NCBI GenBank assembly: GCA_011503125.2
Contig: WWBZ02000062.1
Location: forward strand, 2,232,001-2,296,000
DNA length: 64,000 nt
Source of the DNA: Botryosphaeria dothidea
Taxonomy: Eukaryota; Ascomycota; Dothideomycetes; Botryosphaeriales; Botryosphaeriaceae
Direction: 5' to 3'
The notes under the pieces were generated by a model that was given only the letters and a program-made list of their open reading frames with translations, was not told the DNA's origin and made no database searches. Shown here one piece after another: positions 1 through 10,500 of the stretch; position 1 is the stretch's first letter, and each line of letters opens with the position of its first letter. The translations under genes and the position numbers were made by a program.

Positions 1-961
1 ACAAGGTTTCGGCTGGCTGCTGGGAGATCAGAGGAAAGACTCTTGGTATTGTCGGCTATGGCCACATTGGCTCTCAGCTCTCTGTCATGGCTGAGGCCAT
101 GGGCATGTCTGTCATCTACTACGATGTCGTGAACCTGATGGTAGGTGACTCATATTTCGGGACCCGCGAACACTTGAATGTTTCAGGCTAACATAGAGCA
201 TAGGCTATGAGCACTGCCCGCCAGGTCGGCACTCTGGATGAGCTGCTTGCCGGTGCTGACTTTGTCACTCTGCATGTTCCTGAGTCTCCCGACACCAAGA
301 ACATGATCGGCGCCGCCCAGCTCGCGAAGATGCGCAACGGCAGCTACCTCCTCAACGCTAGCCGTGGCAGCGTTGTCGATATTCCTGCTTTGATTGACGC
401 TCTTCGTAGCGGCCACCTCGCTGGTGCAGCCATCGACGTGTATCCCAACGAGCCCGCTGGCAACGGCCCTTACTTCAACCAAGAGCTGAACCCTTGGGCT
501 GAGGAGCTCCGCAAGCTCAAGAACATCATCCTGACCCCGCACATTGGTGGTTCGACTGAAGAGGCACAGAGCGCCATCGGTATCGAGGTGGCCGCTGCGC
601 TGGTTAAGTACGTCAACGAGGGCGCTACTCTTCAATCGGTGAACATGCCTGAACTTGCTTTGCGCTCGCTCACGACTGACGAGCCGAACCATGTCCGTGC
701 CTGCTTCATCCACAAGAACATTCCCGGTGTGCTGCGTCGTGTCAACGACATCCTCGGTGACCACAACATTGACAAGCAGACTGTAGATGCCAAGGGCGAG
801 GTAAGGTGGACAAAATATTCACAGGTGTTCTCGGCTAACTTTTATTTCAGGTTGCCTACTTGCTGGCTGATATCTCTGATGTCAACGAGGATGAGATCAA
901 GGCTCTCTACCAGGAGCTTGAGGACCTGCAATCAAATATCAGGACTCGTGTCCTGTACTAG
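1..961 (+). CDS. SER3: D-3-phosphoglycerate dehydrogenase, 3' part (partial at window edge)
   Basis: Catalyses the first step of serine synthesis, oxidising 3-phosphoglycerate to 3-phosphohydroxypyruvate with NAD+. Exons are 1-140 (open at the left edge), 204-800 and 851-961, giving about 282 visible residues. The sequence shows the Rossmann nucleotide loop GIVGYGHIGSQ, the substrate-region motif LLNASRGSVVD, the conserved TPHIGGST segment carrying the catalytic His, and a C-terminal ACT domain (CFIHKNIPGVLRRVNDILG) that in this family binds serine for feedback control. The end VLY-stop fits the fungal SER3/SER33 family. The N-terminal substrate domain lies outside the window. The first intron has a competing AG shortly upstream of the chosen acceptor; the acceptor at 203 keeps the frame. 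Identity is secure; choice between SER3 and SER33 paralogue names is arbitrary. Confidence 0.93.
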
Positions 962-1536
962 GCGATGATATCCTCATTGGTATTGCACCTTTGACGGTGC
1001 AAAATTTGGGTCTAGCATTCAACATGGCGTTCTTCCGTTTGGGGTAGAACACAAAAAGGGTATCCTTGCATGGGAGGCGTTCAACAAAACAAAATTAACA
1101 AAGGAAAAAAGGACGGGCAAGATTGAAATGATGAAAGAGACATTGATTGGATTGGTCTTGAACGCGACCGGCAACCCTCGAGAGTTCATGTGCATAGTTT
1201 TTATCTTTCACGCGTATAGTACCAACCAAGATGTGACTCTCCGTTTATTGGAAAATGCTTGGCAGCTCTACGGAGCAAGGCTTCTTCGATTCTTGAATGC
1301 ATTCAGTGTGAAGTGAAGGTAGATGTTGGCAAGGCATGCGCCGGGAGCGGAACGCGCGCTGATTGGCCAGATGGTGTGCACGGACCGCACACAGAGCGAG
1401 CGGGAAACGCACACCAGAAGGCGACCGAAACGCACAATCGCGATGTGACGAAGCGACGACGACGACCGACAACCACCCCCCAGTAACCCAACACCACGGC
1501 CCATCCTCCGTCCGTAAACCCACACATCCAGACAAA
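962..1536. other. Intergenic: SER3 3' region and RPL33 promoter
   Basis: No gene. It holds the 3' untranslated region of the dehydrogenase gene, then the promoter and 5' leader of the ribosomal protein gene. Overlapping short frames at 1245-1695 lie across the promoter and first intron, lack homology I can recognise, and are treated as noise. Confidence 0.6.
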
Positions 1537-2851
1537 ATGTCTTCCGAGTCCGGTAACCGCCGTACGTTCTCCCCGGCCCCTCCAGTGTGCTCCTAAGGAA
1601 GCAGAGAGTCGCAGCGAAGCGTCCGTTCCTCGCGCAAAAATTGCCCACCTCACTCGCGCTGGGCGTTCTCGAGCCCACGACGTTGCTACGGTCACTCTGC
1701 GCGTATCGTGGAATTTTTAAGCTGACTTTGAGTGTTTCTGTGTGCAGTGTACGTTAAGTAAGTAACCAACGATTTTCCTGTTCTCTTCTTCGATTTTTCC
1801 GCACACGACGATGCGACGAGCTACGGCAACCACAATGATCGCGGAAAATCCCATCACGATGCCGAATCGTTGCTGCTGTACGAATTCCAAAGAGAATGGA
1901 TCAAAAGAGTCCAGAGTGGACACTCGCACCTCTGGATTATTGGATGGATTGCACGCCGACTGGGAAGGGCTACACCAAGATGCCTGTGATGAAATTGTGA
2001 TGGGAGGGCGAGTGGACGACATATGTGTTTGACAGTGGACCTTGTCTCGTTCTCTCAAAGCGGGAGTGCCTCCATATCTTTCGTGGACGAGGCGCGCTCT
2101 TCAACGAAGATGGAAGATCACGTCCGCTACAATGGCTTTACATGGATAGTTCCAGCCATGTCGACACCATCGTCGTCTACGCGCTCCGCCTTTATGACGT
2201 CCAGGGTCGTCTTCGACTGGACACCCCGAACCGATACATCGATTCACCGCCGGCTCGCTCGCGCTTCCAGATCATTCTTCATCTCGCTGCTCGTTGAAGA
2301 TTTACGGTTTACTGAGACTTGCGTGTTTTACAGGGGCCGCCACCTTAGCTACCAGCGTGGCAAGCGCAACACCAACCCCAACACCAGCCTGATCAAGATC
2401 GGTAAGACAGACCCACCCCAAGACCATTCGGAGACATGGTTCATCTGTTGGGAAAACGAAACGCTGACGACCACTTTCCCAATACAGAGGGTGTCGAGAA
2501 CTCCACCGACGCCGCCTTCTACAACGGCAAGCGCGTCGCTTTCGTCTACCGCGCCTCGAAGGAGGTCCGCGGCTCCAAGATCCGCGTCATCTGGGGCAAG
2601 GTGACCCGGTAAGTTTTTCCCACACACCGCCTTCGTCAAAGCACATCACTCGGGAGGATAAAGCTCCCTCTTGCTCGCCTTCCCCCCGCCGAGTGTTTGC
2701 CGAAGGAAACAAGGGACAACGACTGACTCCTCCCTCTGCGAACAGTCCCCACGGCAACTCCGGCGTCGTCCGCGCTCAGTTCAGGAACAACCTCCCCCCC
2801 AAGTCATTCGGCGCCTCCGTCCGCATCATGCTCTACCCCTCCTCGATATAA
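1537..2851 (+). CDS. RPL33: 60S ribosomal protein eL33 (L35a family)
   Basis: Structural protein of the large cytosolic ribosomal subunit, 109 aa. Exons are 1537-1561, 1748-1757, 2334-2401, 2488-2608 and 2746-2851. The spliced protein runs [61 protein letters not shown] and ends in RIMLYPSSI, all hallmark stretches of the L35Ae family. Length matches yeast Rpl33. Exon 2 is only 10 nt, and intron 2 is 576 nt, by far the longest intron in the window; long introns near the 5' end are common in fungal ribosomal protein genes and may host regulatory sequence. The ATG at 1537 is preceded by an A-rich context. Splice sites are GT-AG throughout. Confidence 0.93.
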
Positions 2852-3730
2852 TTTCGAAAATTCCTATCTGGGGCTTTCGCGCGACCAGCCGCATCCCGAC
2901 TCTTTGCTTTTCTTCGATCCTATTTTCTTCCCATTGAGCGTGGCTTTTCTTACACAACGAAGAAAAACGAGGGACGGAAGGGGAAGGTTGCGATTGTGGG
3001 AGAGACTTTGCTTTTGATCGTTAAAGACACCCAAAGGCATAACGTGTTTTTCAAAAAGACGGGTCGGATGAAATGGTGGGGGTTTAAACAATAGAGCAAC
3101 CAGTCTCCACAACTTCTTGCCGTTCTCCTTCGCTCTTCTCGACATGGGACGAAGTTGAGACAAGGAAAAGGGAATGGGTGAGGTTGGAGGCTGCAATGAA
3201 AAAACTGGGCTTTTTTTCAAACGGACGAAGATTATTTGTTCCAGACATGATCGGTGATTGTGATGAGTGCGTTCTCAAATCTGGTATGATAGCAACAGGC
3301 TGAAATATAGGTAAGATGTTGCGTGGTGGAAACAAGAAACCTCTACAGCGAATCTTATTGTTTTATTCCTGCGCTATTGTGTCTATTCAAGCTATCTATT
3401 TCTCACAGTCCTGCTTCTGGCGATGTCTTTAGAAGCAATGCGCTAAGCGCTCATGTCGCATGATCCCATATTCCTACTGTCAGCAGCAATGGCTCCAAGA
3501 ATGCGTCCCGCCCTTCCCAACAATGCCTTTCCCATTCCCGAATGATTGCTGCGGCCGCATAAACCAGATCGAGTCGTGATTATCGAATACTCCCAAAGCC
3601 CACCACCAACGCCCTTGAACCAACGCCACTGAAAAGCTCCATTCCCTTCCGAAACCAACACGCCACTCCGGACCAGTAAAGCATGACACAAAAGCGCCAT
3701 CCCACAAGACTTTAAAAGCAAAAAAAAAAT
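2852..3730. other. Intergenic between convergent genes
   Basis: Convergent 3' flanks of RPL33 and of the unknown gene at 3731-5110. Only short, low-quality frames are present. I see no gene, repeat or RNA here. Confidence 0.6.
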
Positions 3731-5110
3731 TCACCACTCCTCACCCATCTTCGCCCTCCAACCTCTCGACACGTCCTTCCCGCCCGTAGCGTAAAAGATG
3801 GGTGTCTGCTCGCCTCCAGCGCCCCTCTCGAAAAAGAAATCGCGGAGCTCACCCACGGGAGTTGGCGCCCTATCTCCTACCAAATCCAAAATATGATAGT
3901 TGCCGGTGGTCGGGTTTGCGAAAGACGCAGAAATCACGTCGATGGATCCCAGATCAAGAACGGGTGAGGAGAGGCACGACTTTGGCGAAACGGGCTCCTC
4001 GCCACTGTAGCAGTTGCGGTCGAGAAGATGAGTGACGGGGTGGGTTTGGCGGTCGAAGCGAAGACGCGGAGCAAATGATCCGGGGCGTTGTTTTTGACGA
4101 AGAGACGGCAGATGTTGAGGTTGCTGGTGGATATAGCAGCAGTCTTCTGATGCGTTGGTCGAGAGGTAGCTAGAGGCCTCGCTCGAGATAGCTGACACGA
4201 AGGGATTCCTGAGGCTCGGGACTTCTTCGTGCACGGAGATACCCGAGTCGCGCCTGCTGTGGTTATTGGTGAAAGAAGGGATCTCGGGAGTTGAGAGGGA
4301 TGGTCCAGGTGAGATTGTATCGCAGCTCATCTGGCGTGGTTGATGTTGGTACGTGATGCAGCAGCATCCCAGGCAGGATGCCTCTGAAATGCTGTCCAGG
4401 GATGACCTGAGGCTTTGACGTGCCTGCCAGCGCGATTGGAGAGGCTGACGAGCAGGTTGATTATATTCCAGAGACATGGAAGATACCGAGCTGGCCAACG
4501 GCGGTGTAAAGGACGACTCCGATGACGAACGAGGCCTCTCATAACCACATCTTCTAAAGGCATAATGCTGAAAGCCTTGGCGAACTGAAGATCCGCAAGC
4601 ATAATGGATAGGTACGGCCGGGTCAACGCTTTTCTCGAAGTAGATGTCCTCCGGAAGAGGTTGCTGAACCATTAGATCATTGGCCAAGCCTTTGGAGCCC
4701 TGCAAAGCCATATTCACACGATTTCGCGCATCTTTGCCAAAGCCTCCTGGAACTATGCTTCGTTTGATCCTGTCAAAGAAACCTATCCACTTTAGATAAC
4801 TCTTGTTACGTAAAAGGGGCATGCCGCCGAGGAGGCCGACGTTTGTGTCCATCTCGATCCTTTCCGTGTCGAAGCCATCGATATCGTCCGGACCAGTGAT
4901 ATAGAAGGGGTTGCGAGCAAAGCGCGCCTCGTCAGTACAGAACAATCCGGCGTATTTCCACCAGGGAAAGACTATTGGGAACTCTTCTTCGGGGATGATC
5001 TCGTAGTCGAATGAGGGAATGTGGAAGAAAGCGTATACGTATGAGTGGTCAATTAACTTCTCGAGGACCTGAACCAAAGACAGTTTTAGCCATGAGTTCA
5101 ACGCCTTCAT
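3731..5110 (-). CDS. Hypothetical protein with conserved-looking N-terminal half
   Basis: A single open frame of 459 codons beginning with ATG at 5110. I do not recognise the family. Residues about 13-130 look like a folded domain (for example YVYAFFHIPSFDYEIIPEEE, then PWWKYAGLFC). From about residue 190 the protein is Ser/Pro-rich and low in order, with patches such as RPRSSSESS, and it ends in a short compact tail (TTGNYHILDLVGDRAPTP). The start codon is only 83 bp downstream of the stop of the C78 peptidase on the same strand. Just inside the frame, at about 5070, there is a good acceptor-like sequence (pyrimidines then TTCAG) before VLEKLIDH. The true N terminus could therefore come from an upstream exon, possibly even from the peptidase gene. 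Coding status is likely because of frame length; function is unknown. Confidence 0.62.
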   Translation of the reverse strand: MKALNSWLKLSLVQVLEKLIDHSYVYAFFHIPSFDYEIIPEEEFPIVFPWWKYAGLFCTDEARFARNPFYITGPDDIDGFDTERIEMDTNVGLLGGMPLLRNKSYLKWIGFFDRIKRSIVPGGFGKDARNRVNMALQGSKGLANDLMVQQPLPEDIYFEKSVDPAVPIHYACGSSVRQGFQHYAFRRCGYERPRSSSESSFTPPLASSVSSMSLEYNQPARQPLQSRWQARQSLRSSLDSISEASCLGCCCITYQHQPRQMSCDTISPGPSLSTPEIPSFTNNHSRRDSGISVHEEVPSLRNPFVSAISSEASSYLSTNASEDCCYIHQQPQHLPSLRQKQRPGSFAPRLRFDRQTHPVTHLLDRNCYSGEEPVSPKSCLSSPVLDLGSIDVISASFANPTTGNYHILDLVGDRAPTPVGELRDFFFERGAGGEQTPIFYATGGKDVSRGWRAKMGEEW

Positions 5111-5193
5111 AAGCTTTTTGTAGCGTCACAAAAAGATAATAATGTTAGGGCATTGAATTTGAGCTGTTGGGCATGGAAGTAGGATGTGAAAAC

Positions 5194-6862
5194 TCATACA
5201 TCCCACGCCGGAAAAAGCGGCGGGTGTGCTGCCAGCGAGATCAGCTCGTAGTCTCCGTGCCTCTTGAGCTGCCGATCATCCCTTCGATAGGCCTGCAACA
5301 CCTCCGGTCGTGGAGTTCGAAGGTCACGTCGTCTGAGGATCTTGTTCATGCCGGGGGAGATGTGGAACATCGGGTCGAAAACTAGGAGACTGCTGCTGCC
5401 GTCTTTGAACATCTCATATCCAACTATGGTAATTGAATGACCAGGCTGCTGGAGATATATGGGAGGCAGGTGTGTCTTGACGATCTTGGGTCGCTTTTCG
5501 CGCTGCTCTTGAGTGGTCCCCTCTTGGAAGTATGATTTAACGTAGTCCAGAAGCTGCTCATGGGCTTGTCCACGCTCGGGGTGGTCGCTAAAAATTTTGA
5601 GACCATGGTCGATACGAAGACTGCGGAGTAAGGCTTGAACCTGCTGGATGTTAGTTGATTTGATTTGATACAGAGGCAGCGGTTTATCTTCCTTACCTCG
5701 GGTGTGCCAATGTATTTCCTGGTTCCTTTGATGCCGCCGGTCTGAATTCGGCTCACATCGTTGATTCCCATGTCCCAGGCTTGCTCGATTAGGTCTTGCA
5801 AAACGAGAATACCAGGCGTCCGCGGTGGAAACTGGGCATGACCCTGAGCCTTCGCTCCTTGCATGTACGAGACCAACATCTGGATGTTGCGGTAACCACA
5901 GAAGCCACCTTCTTTGGGCCTCTTGCAGATGTGCACGGCACTTGGGTGGCAAAGCCACGCCTGGCGAACATCCTTGTCGATGGCACAGAGCTGAGCAAGA
6001 ACCGGCAGGAGTCCAGGCGTCTCATTATCGACGATCTCATGCTTGATCAGTCGACCATCACGACCGATGCGGTTGACGACGGTGACCTTCGGTCCGACTT
6101 GCAGCTGTCTGTAGAGCGAATCGGGCATTTTTTCTTCATAAGCATACGGACCAAGCTCGCTTTTCTGCAGCACCAGGTTAGCGCTGCATACTTTTGGTTG
6201 AGGCACCAGGGGATCCGTACACCCAGACGTGCACTGCGAGATCCCGATTTCTTCGATTTCAGCTTCTTGCCGCCATCGGGAATCAAAACGTCCCGAATGG
6301 TCCTCGTGATGGTCGACTTGTCCGAGTTCGAGCGTGGTCTGGACTTGCGGTGATGACGGCGGCTCCCGCCGTCTGTCCTTCCGGGAGAGGAGAAGCTGGA
6401 GTCGGCGGCGCTAAATGAATGCTCCGAAGCAATGGACGGCGTGTTCTCACGCATCTTGCCGTTGGTCCTTTTCGAAGATTGAGATGTTGCGTATGGTGAT
6501 GCTGAAATGCTATGTGCTGTTGCTTGATGCTGTTGCGACTCGAGGATTCCTTCGGCGTAGTGCAGGTCGAGGTGCTCGTTGAGGTCCTCGATCTGGACTT
6601 GCTCGCCGCATTCTGGATTGGGACAGAGCATCCACTCATTGTCGTCAACGTCATTCTCGGCAGGCGCTTTCTGCGGGTAGGAGGAAGTGTCGTGTCGGCC
6701 GGGCGACGGAGTCAGCTGGGCTGCTGCCTCCGGGCCTTCCCTGACCACAAACGGAGAATCGTCGGTGTGGCGCTCTTCCACATGCAGCATGAGCATGTAG
6801 GACTCCTTTTCGGTGTAGGGACAGAACGGGCATTCCAGCACCTCGGACGTGGTGGTCGCCAT
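5194..6862 (-). CDS. Zinc-finger C78 cysteine peptidase (ZUP1/Mug105-like deubiquitinase)
   Basis: Exons (minus strand) are 6862-6221, 6164-5697 and 5640-5194, giving 518 aa. The N terminus has two Cys2His2 fingers: ECPFCPYTE with HVEERH, and LCPNPECGE with HLDLH. A basic, Ser-rich linker follows, then a papain-like C78 domain from about residue 215. The catalytic cysteine is Cys303 in GGFCGYRNIQML, the histidine is in GHSITIVGYE and the aspartate in SLLVFDP. Human ZUP1 (ZUFSP), with this architecture, cleaves K63-linked ubiquitin chains and acts at damaged DNA; S. pombe Mug105 is a relative. Substrate linkage here is inferred. Introns are 56 nt each. The predicted end LFPAWDV-stop is compatible with the family, but see the possible link to the gene downstream. 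Confidence 0.85.
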
Positions 6863-7567
6863 TGTCGCGCGGCAGTTTCGCGGGAGTTTGAAGACGGTTG
6901 AGCAGGAGCAGAGATGAGACGCAGCAGCAGGTGGATGGACAAGCTTAGTGTGCAGAAACGCGTGTCTTGAGACCGGAGCTGGGACTCGATGTCATGCATG
7001 CAGCATCGAGCGCCAGGTGACGCGCAGCAGAGGCAGTGGCGGTGTCCAACTTTAAGTTGGCCGGGCAGGGCTGGGGCTGTGTTTGGCCGGGCAGGCAGGC
7101 TTGTCTTTGCTTGCACGCCGTTGGTCACTCGGAAGTGTCGGGCATTTTTGGGTAATTAGGCAAGTACACGGGCCAGTAACAACAACGCTCCATCCTGGCT
7201 GGTTTCCAGAAGAAAATAAAATCTACATTTCTCTCTCTGCTTCACCTCGTGGACGCATGGCAGCCGTAACTCGACCGTGAAGCCACAGTCCATCTCTTTC
7301 CGTCGACATGCAGAAAAAGCGCGTGAGAATTGCCCGCCTGCCTAAACGCCGCGTCCCACGCAAACGCCATCCACCCCGACGCAAATACTACAACAGCGCT
7401 CCCAGATGCCATACATGTGCAGATGCCTCCTCCACAATACCCCATCCCCGCTGAAGAAGATTCAAAAAATTACGTGGGAGCTATAGCAGTATCCAAATCA
7501 ACTGCTTCGTCAGTCCGTCGTGAACCGTCGTTTGCAAATGTCGTGCTTCACATCAGTGGTAACACCT
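6863..7567. other. Intergenic: C78 promoter and MYO2 3' region
   Basis: Both flanking genes run on the minus strand, so this holds the peptidase promoter and the myosin 3' untranslated region. Nothing else is apparent. Confidence 0.6.
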
Positions 7568-10500
7568 TTACATCCCCTCCACCTCGGTGATCGCAAGACC
7601 CTGGGGCTCGCCGTTGCCGTTGGTGTGCACCTCCTCGTAGTCAAGCTTCTCCTGCTGGGCCATGGCCTGCGCCGACACGATCTCGGCAAGACGCTTCAAG
7701 CGCGGAGTTTGAAGCCCTGTGTCGTCGTTAGTACCAAGGCAAATGGTCCGACACGAGATTCATCACTTACAAGAAGGAGTGTAAGTCTCCAAAGCGGTGA
7801 TCACACGAGGCTCGGCAATCTCATACGGCCCACTGTCTTCCATGTCGACAGCGGTGAGCAAGAGCACATCGCTCTTCTCCGTCACTCTCGAAGCAACGGC
7901 CTTCATGATCTCGCCGTTGATGGGCTGCTCGTAGTCTGCCACCAAGTACTGGTTCAGGAGCTTCTGGATTTGGTTGGGAGAGAGCCTAAGACTATGTCAG
8001 CTAATGAATTTCTCATGCATCCATGCTTGTACTTACATCCAGCAAATGTCCTGGATAATCTCGATATCGTTCAGGGTAGCCTTCTTGAGCTGCAGGAGCT
8101 TGGTGGCCTGCATCAAGTGCTCCAGCTGAAGCGTGCCCTCCGGCATGTCGTGGCTCTTGCACCACTCCTCAATCCTGGTGATGTTGTAGTTGATCTGAAG
8201 ACCACGCTTCCAGGAAAGGAAGTTGCGGCGCATGAGCAGGTCGTTGAACGCCGTGACACCGACCAGGCGGAGAAGCTCGGTGATCGCCTGAGTGACAATC
8301 GAGTCCTCAAGGAAGTATGCCTTCATAGCCTTGTAGACGTTGTTCAGCAGGCTGAGAAGGTTGTCCATGCTGTAAGCAGGCTGGCTGTTGGACTGAAGCA
8401 GCTTGCCAAGGAACCTGTTGTTCTCGTTGGTGACGAAACCAGGCAGGGACTGCGACTCAATGATAGCCGGGACAATCATCTTGTGCAGCTTCTTCTTGAG
8501 GACCTTCATCCAGGTGTGATAGATGTTGAACTCCAAGCTCTCCAGATCGTGCTTGACGATCTCGAGAAGGCGGTCATACTCGTAGTTGTCCGTCTTCTGC
8601 GTCTCGTACCAGTCCTCGGCAAGGAAGACGAACGAGAGCATCTCGTGCACGTTGGACAGCCAGAAGGCACCGGGGTTGATGGCCTCCTCGCCGTCGTGCT
8701 GCATGACCTCCTGTTGGATGGACTGCATAACGTTGGCAAGGAACCTCTCGGACTCCTTGACGAAGCCATTGTTCCACATCTCCGAGGTAACGAGGTTGAT
8801 GAGGTAAGCAGGGAAGAGGACTTCCTTGTCGCTGGGCGCAGGGTTTGTGCTAGGCGACGGGATCTTGAGGTTGCGGATGAGACCCATGGTAACCTCGTCG
8901 TTGAGACCATCCTCGTCGGAGAGTATGTTCTCAAGCTCAAACTCGATATTGTCCAAGCCAGGAGTGAAGGTGGAGCCAGACAGAGTAGCCTGCTTGTGGA
9001 GAGATTGCCCGGTAACCGCCATGGAGACGGGGCGGGGGTTGTAGGCGCCGCTGAAACGCTCGATATCGGCGCGTTCGCCTGCACTCCTTCTCTTCGGCTT
9101 CTTGGATGACACGAGGTTGATGAGGCCGCTTGCCGGAGCGTGATTGGCACCGTTGGTAAGATCGCCGTTAATGGGTGCGGCCCGCTTAGCGAGCTCGAGC
9201 TGATCTTGCAGATCAGCAAGCTGTTGGCGAAGAGAGGTCTTCTCGCTCTCGACCTGGCTCGAGCGGCGCTTGGTATGCTCGAGCTCCTCGGTAGTCTCCC
9301 GCAGAGTGTCGCGCAAGTGCCTCTCCTCCTCCTGTAGGCGACGCATGTTGGCGGTGCTCTCTTCGTAGTTAGCCTGAAGCTTGCTGAACTCTTCCTCCAT
9401 CGCACTCAAACGAGCGGCAGTGATACCGGCCTGGTTGGCCTCAGCCTGCAACTCCTTGGTTCTCGCCTCAAGCGCATTGGTCCTGCTCTTCCACGAGTTA
9501 ATCTGACTTTCGTAGTTCTGGACCTGTCCTTGCAGTGCCTTGTTCTGTTGCTTGATAGTACCCAAAGTCTGCGTGAGCTCGACGACCTTGTTCTCCAGCT
9601 TGTAGGAAATCTGCTTCAGGTCACGGGCTTCCTCGCGCAGACCCTTGTAAGTGCGGCGAGCCTTCCTACCACGCCACAAGCTCTGGATGATGACAACCTT
9701 GCGACGGTAGGATCGCCAGTTTCTGAGCTGGCGAGCCGATCTCCAATTGCGCTGAATGCAGCGAGCGGCATCATTGAAGCGCTTGTCGAGGATGCCCTTG
9801 CGGAGGAGCCAACCCTTCGCAACGGCATCGAACAAGACAACACTGTTGCGAATGTATTGGTAGTTCTTCCGCTCCATGTAGCCACGCCAGACACGCTGGA
9901 TGGAGGTGGCCGACTTGATCTGGCGCATTTCCTCGGTGCGCGCCCTCGCCAAGAAACCACGGATAAGAGCCTGGGTGGAGATGACGGCCTCACGGGCCTC
10001 AAGATAACGGCGCCTGTAGTACTTGCAACGCAAGTTCTTCTGAATCATAATGGCGGCCGAGTTCAGGCGAGCAGTGCGGAGGTTCTCCAGGAATGCAAGC
10101 ATACCAGCGCGGAAGAAGATCTTGGTGAGACCAAGCTGGTACTTGTCCATCTTACCGCTTTCGCCGCCCAGAGCCCTTTGCAAGATCCTGTTGGCCATAT
10201 CCTTGATCTCGGATGTCCATTCGGAGGATGGCACCAGCATGTAGTACCGGAGAGCGAATTCTTCGTAAGTCCATCTTGTCGGATAACCAGCACAACTGAT
10301 ACGGACAGTCTCGAGGACACCACAAGCACGAAGCTGACTAAGAACCATAGGGCCTTCGAACTTCCAAGCTTCTTTTGCCTCGTTAGGCTTAATACAACGG
10401 ATGTAATGGACATCGGTAGAGTTGATGGTGCTCATAAGCTCGATCAGGGAAGCCTTAAAGATACCACCGAGAGTGGGCTTGCGGTTGACAGCAACTCTCC

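Noticed and set aside
1440..1460. Word resembling the HomolD ribosomal-gene promoter box (TGTGACGA); a similar AAGTCACAG word occurs near 38175 before RPS1.
   Set aside because: Each differs from the consensus and such eight-base words occur often by chance. Without a genome-wide enrichment test I do not call them.
1245..1695. Several overlapping frames near the eL33 promoter and first intron.
   Set aside because: They span the promoter, the true first exon and an intron, and carry no conserved sequence.
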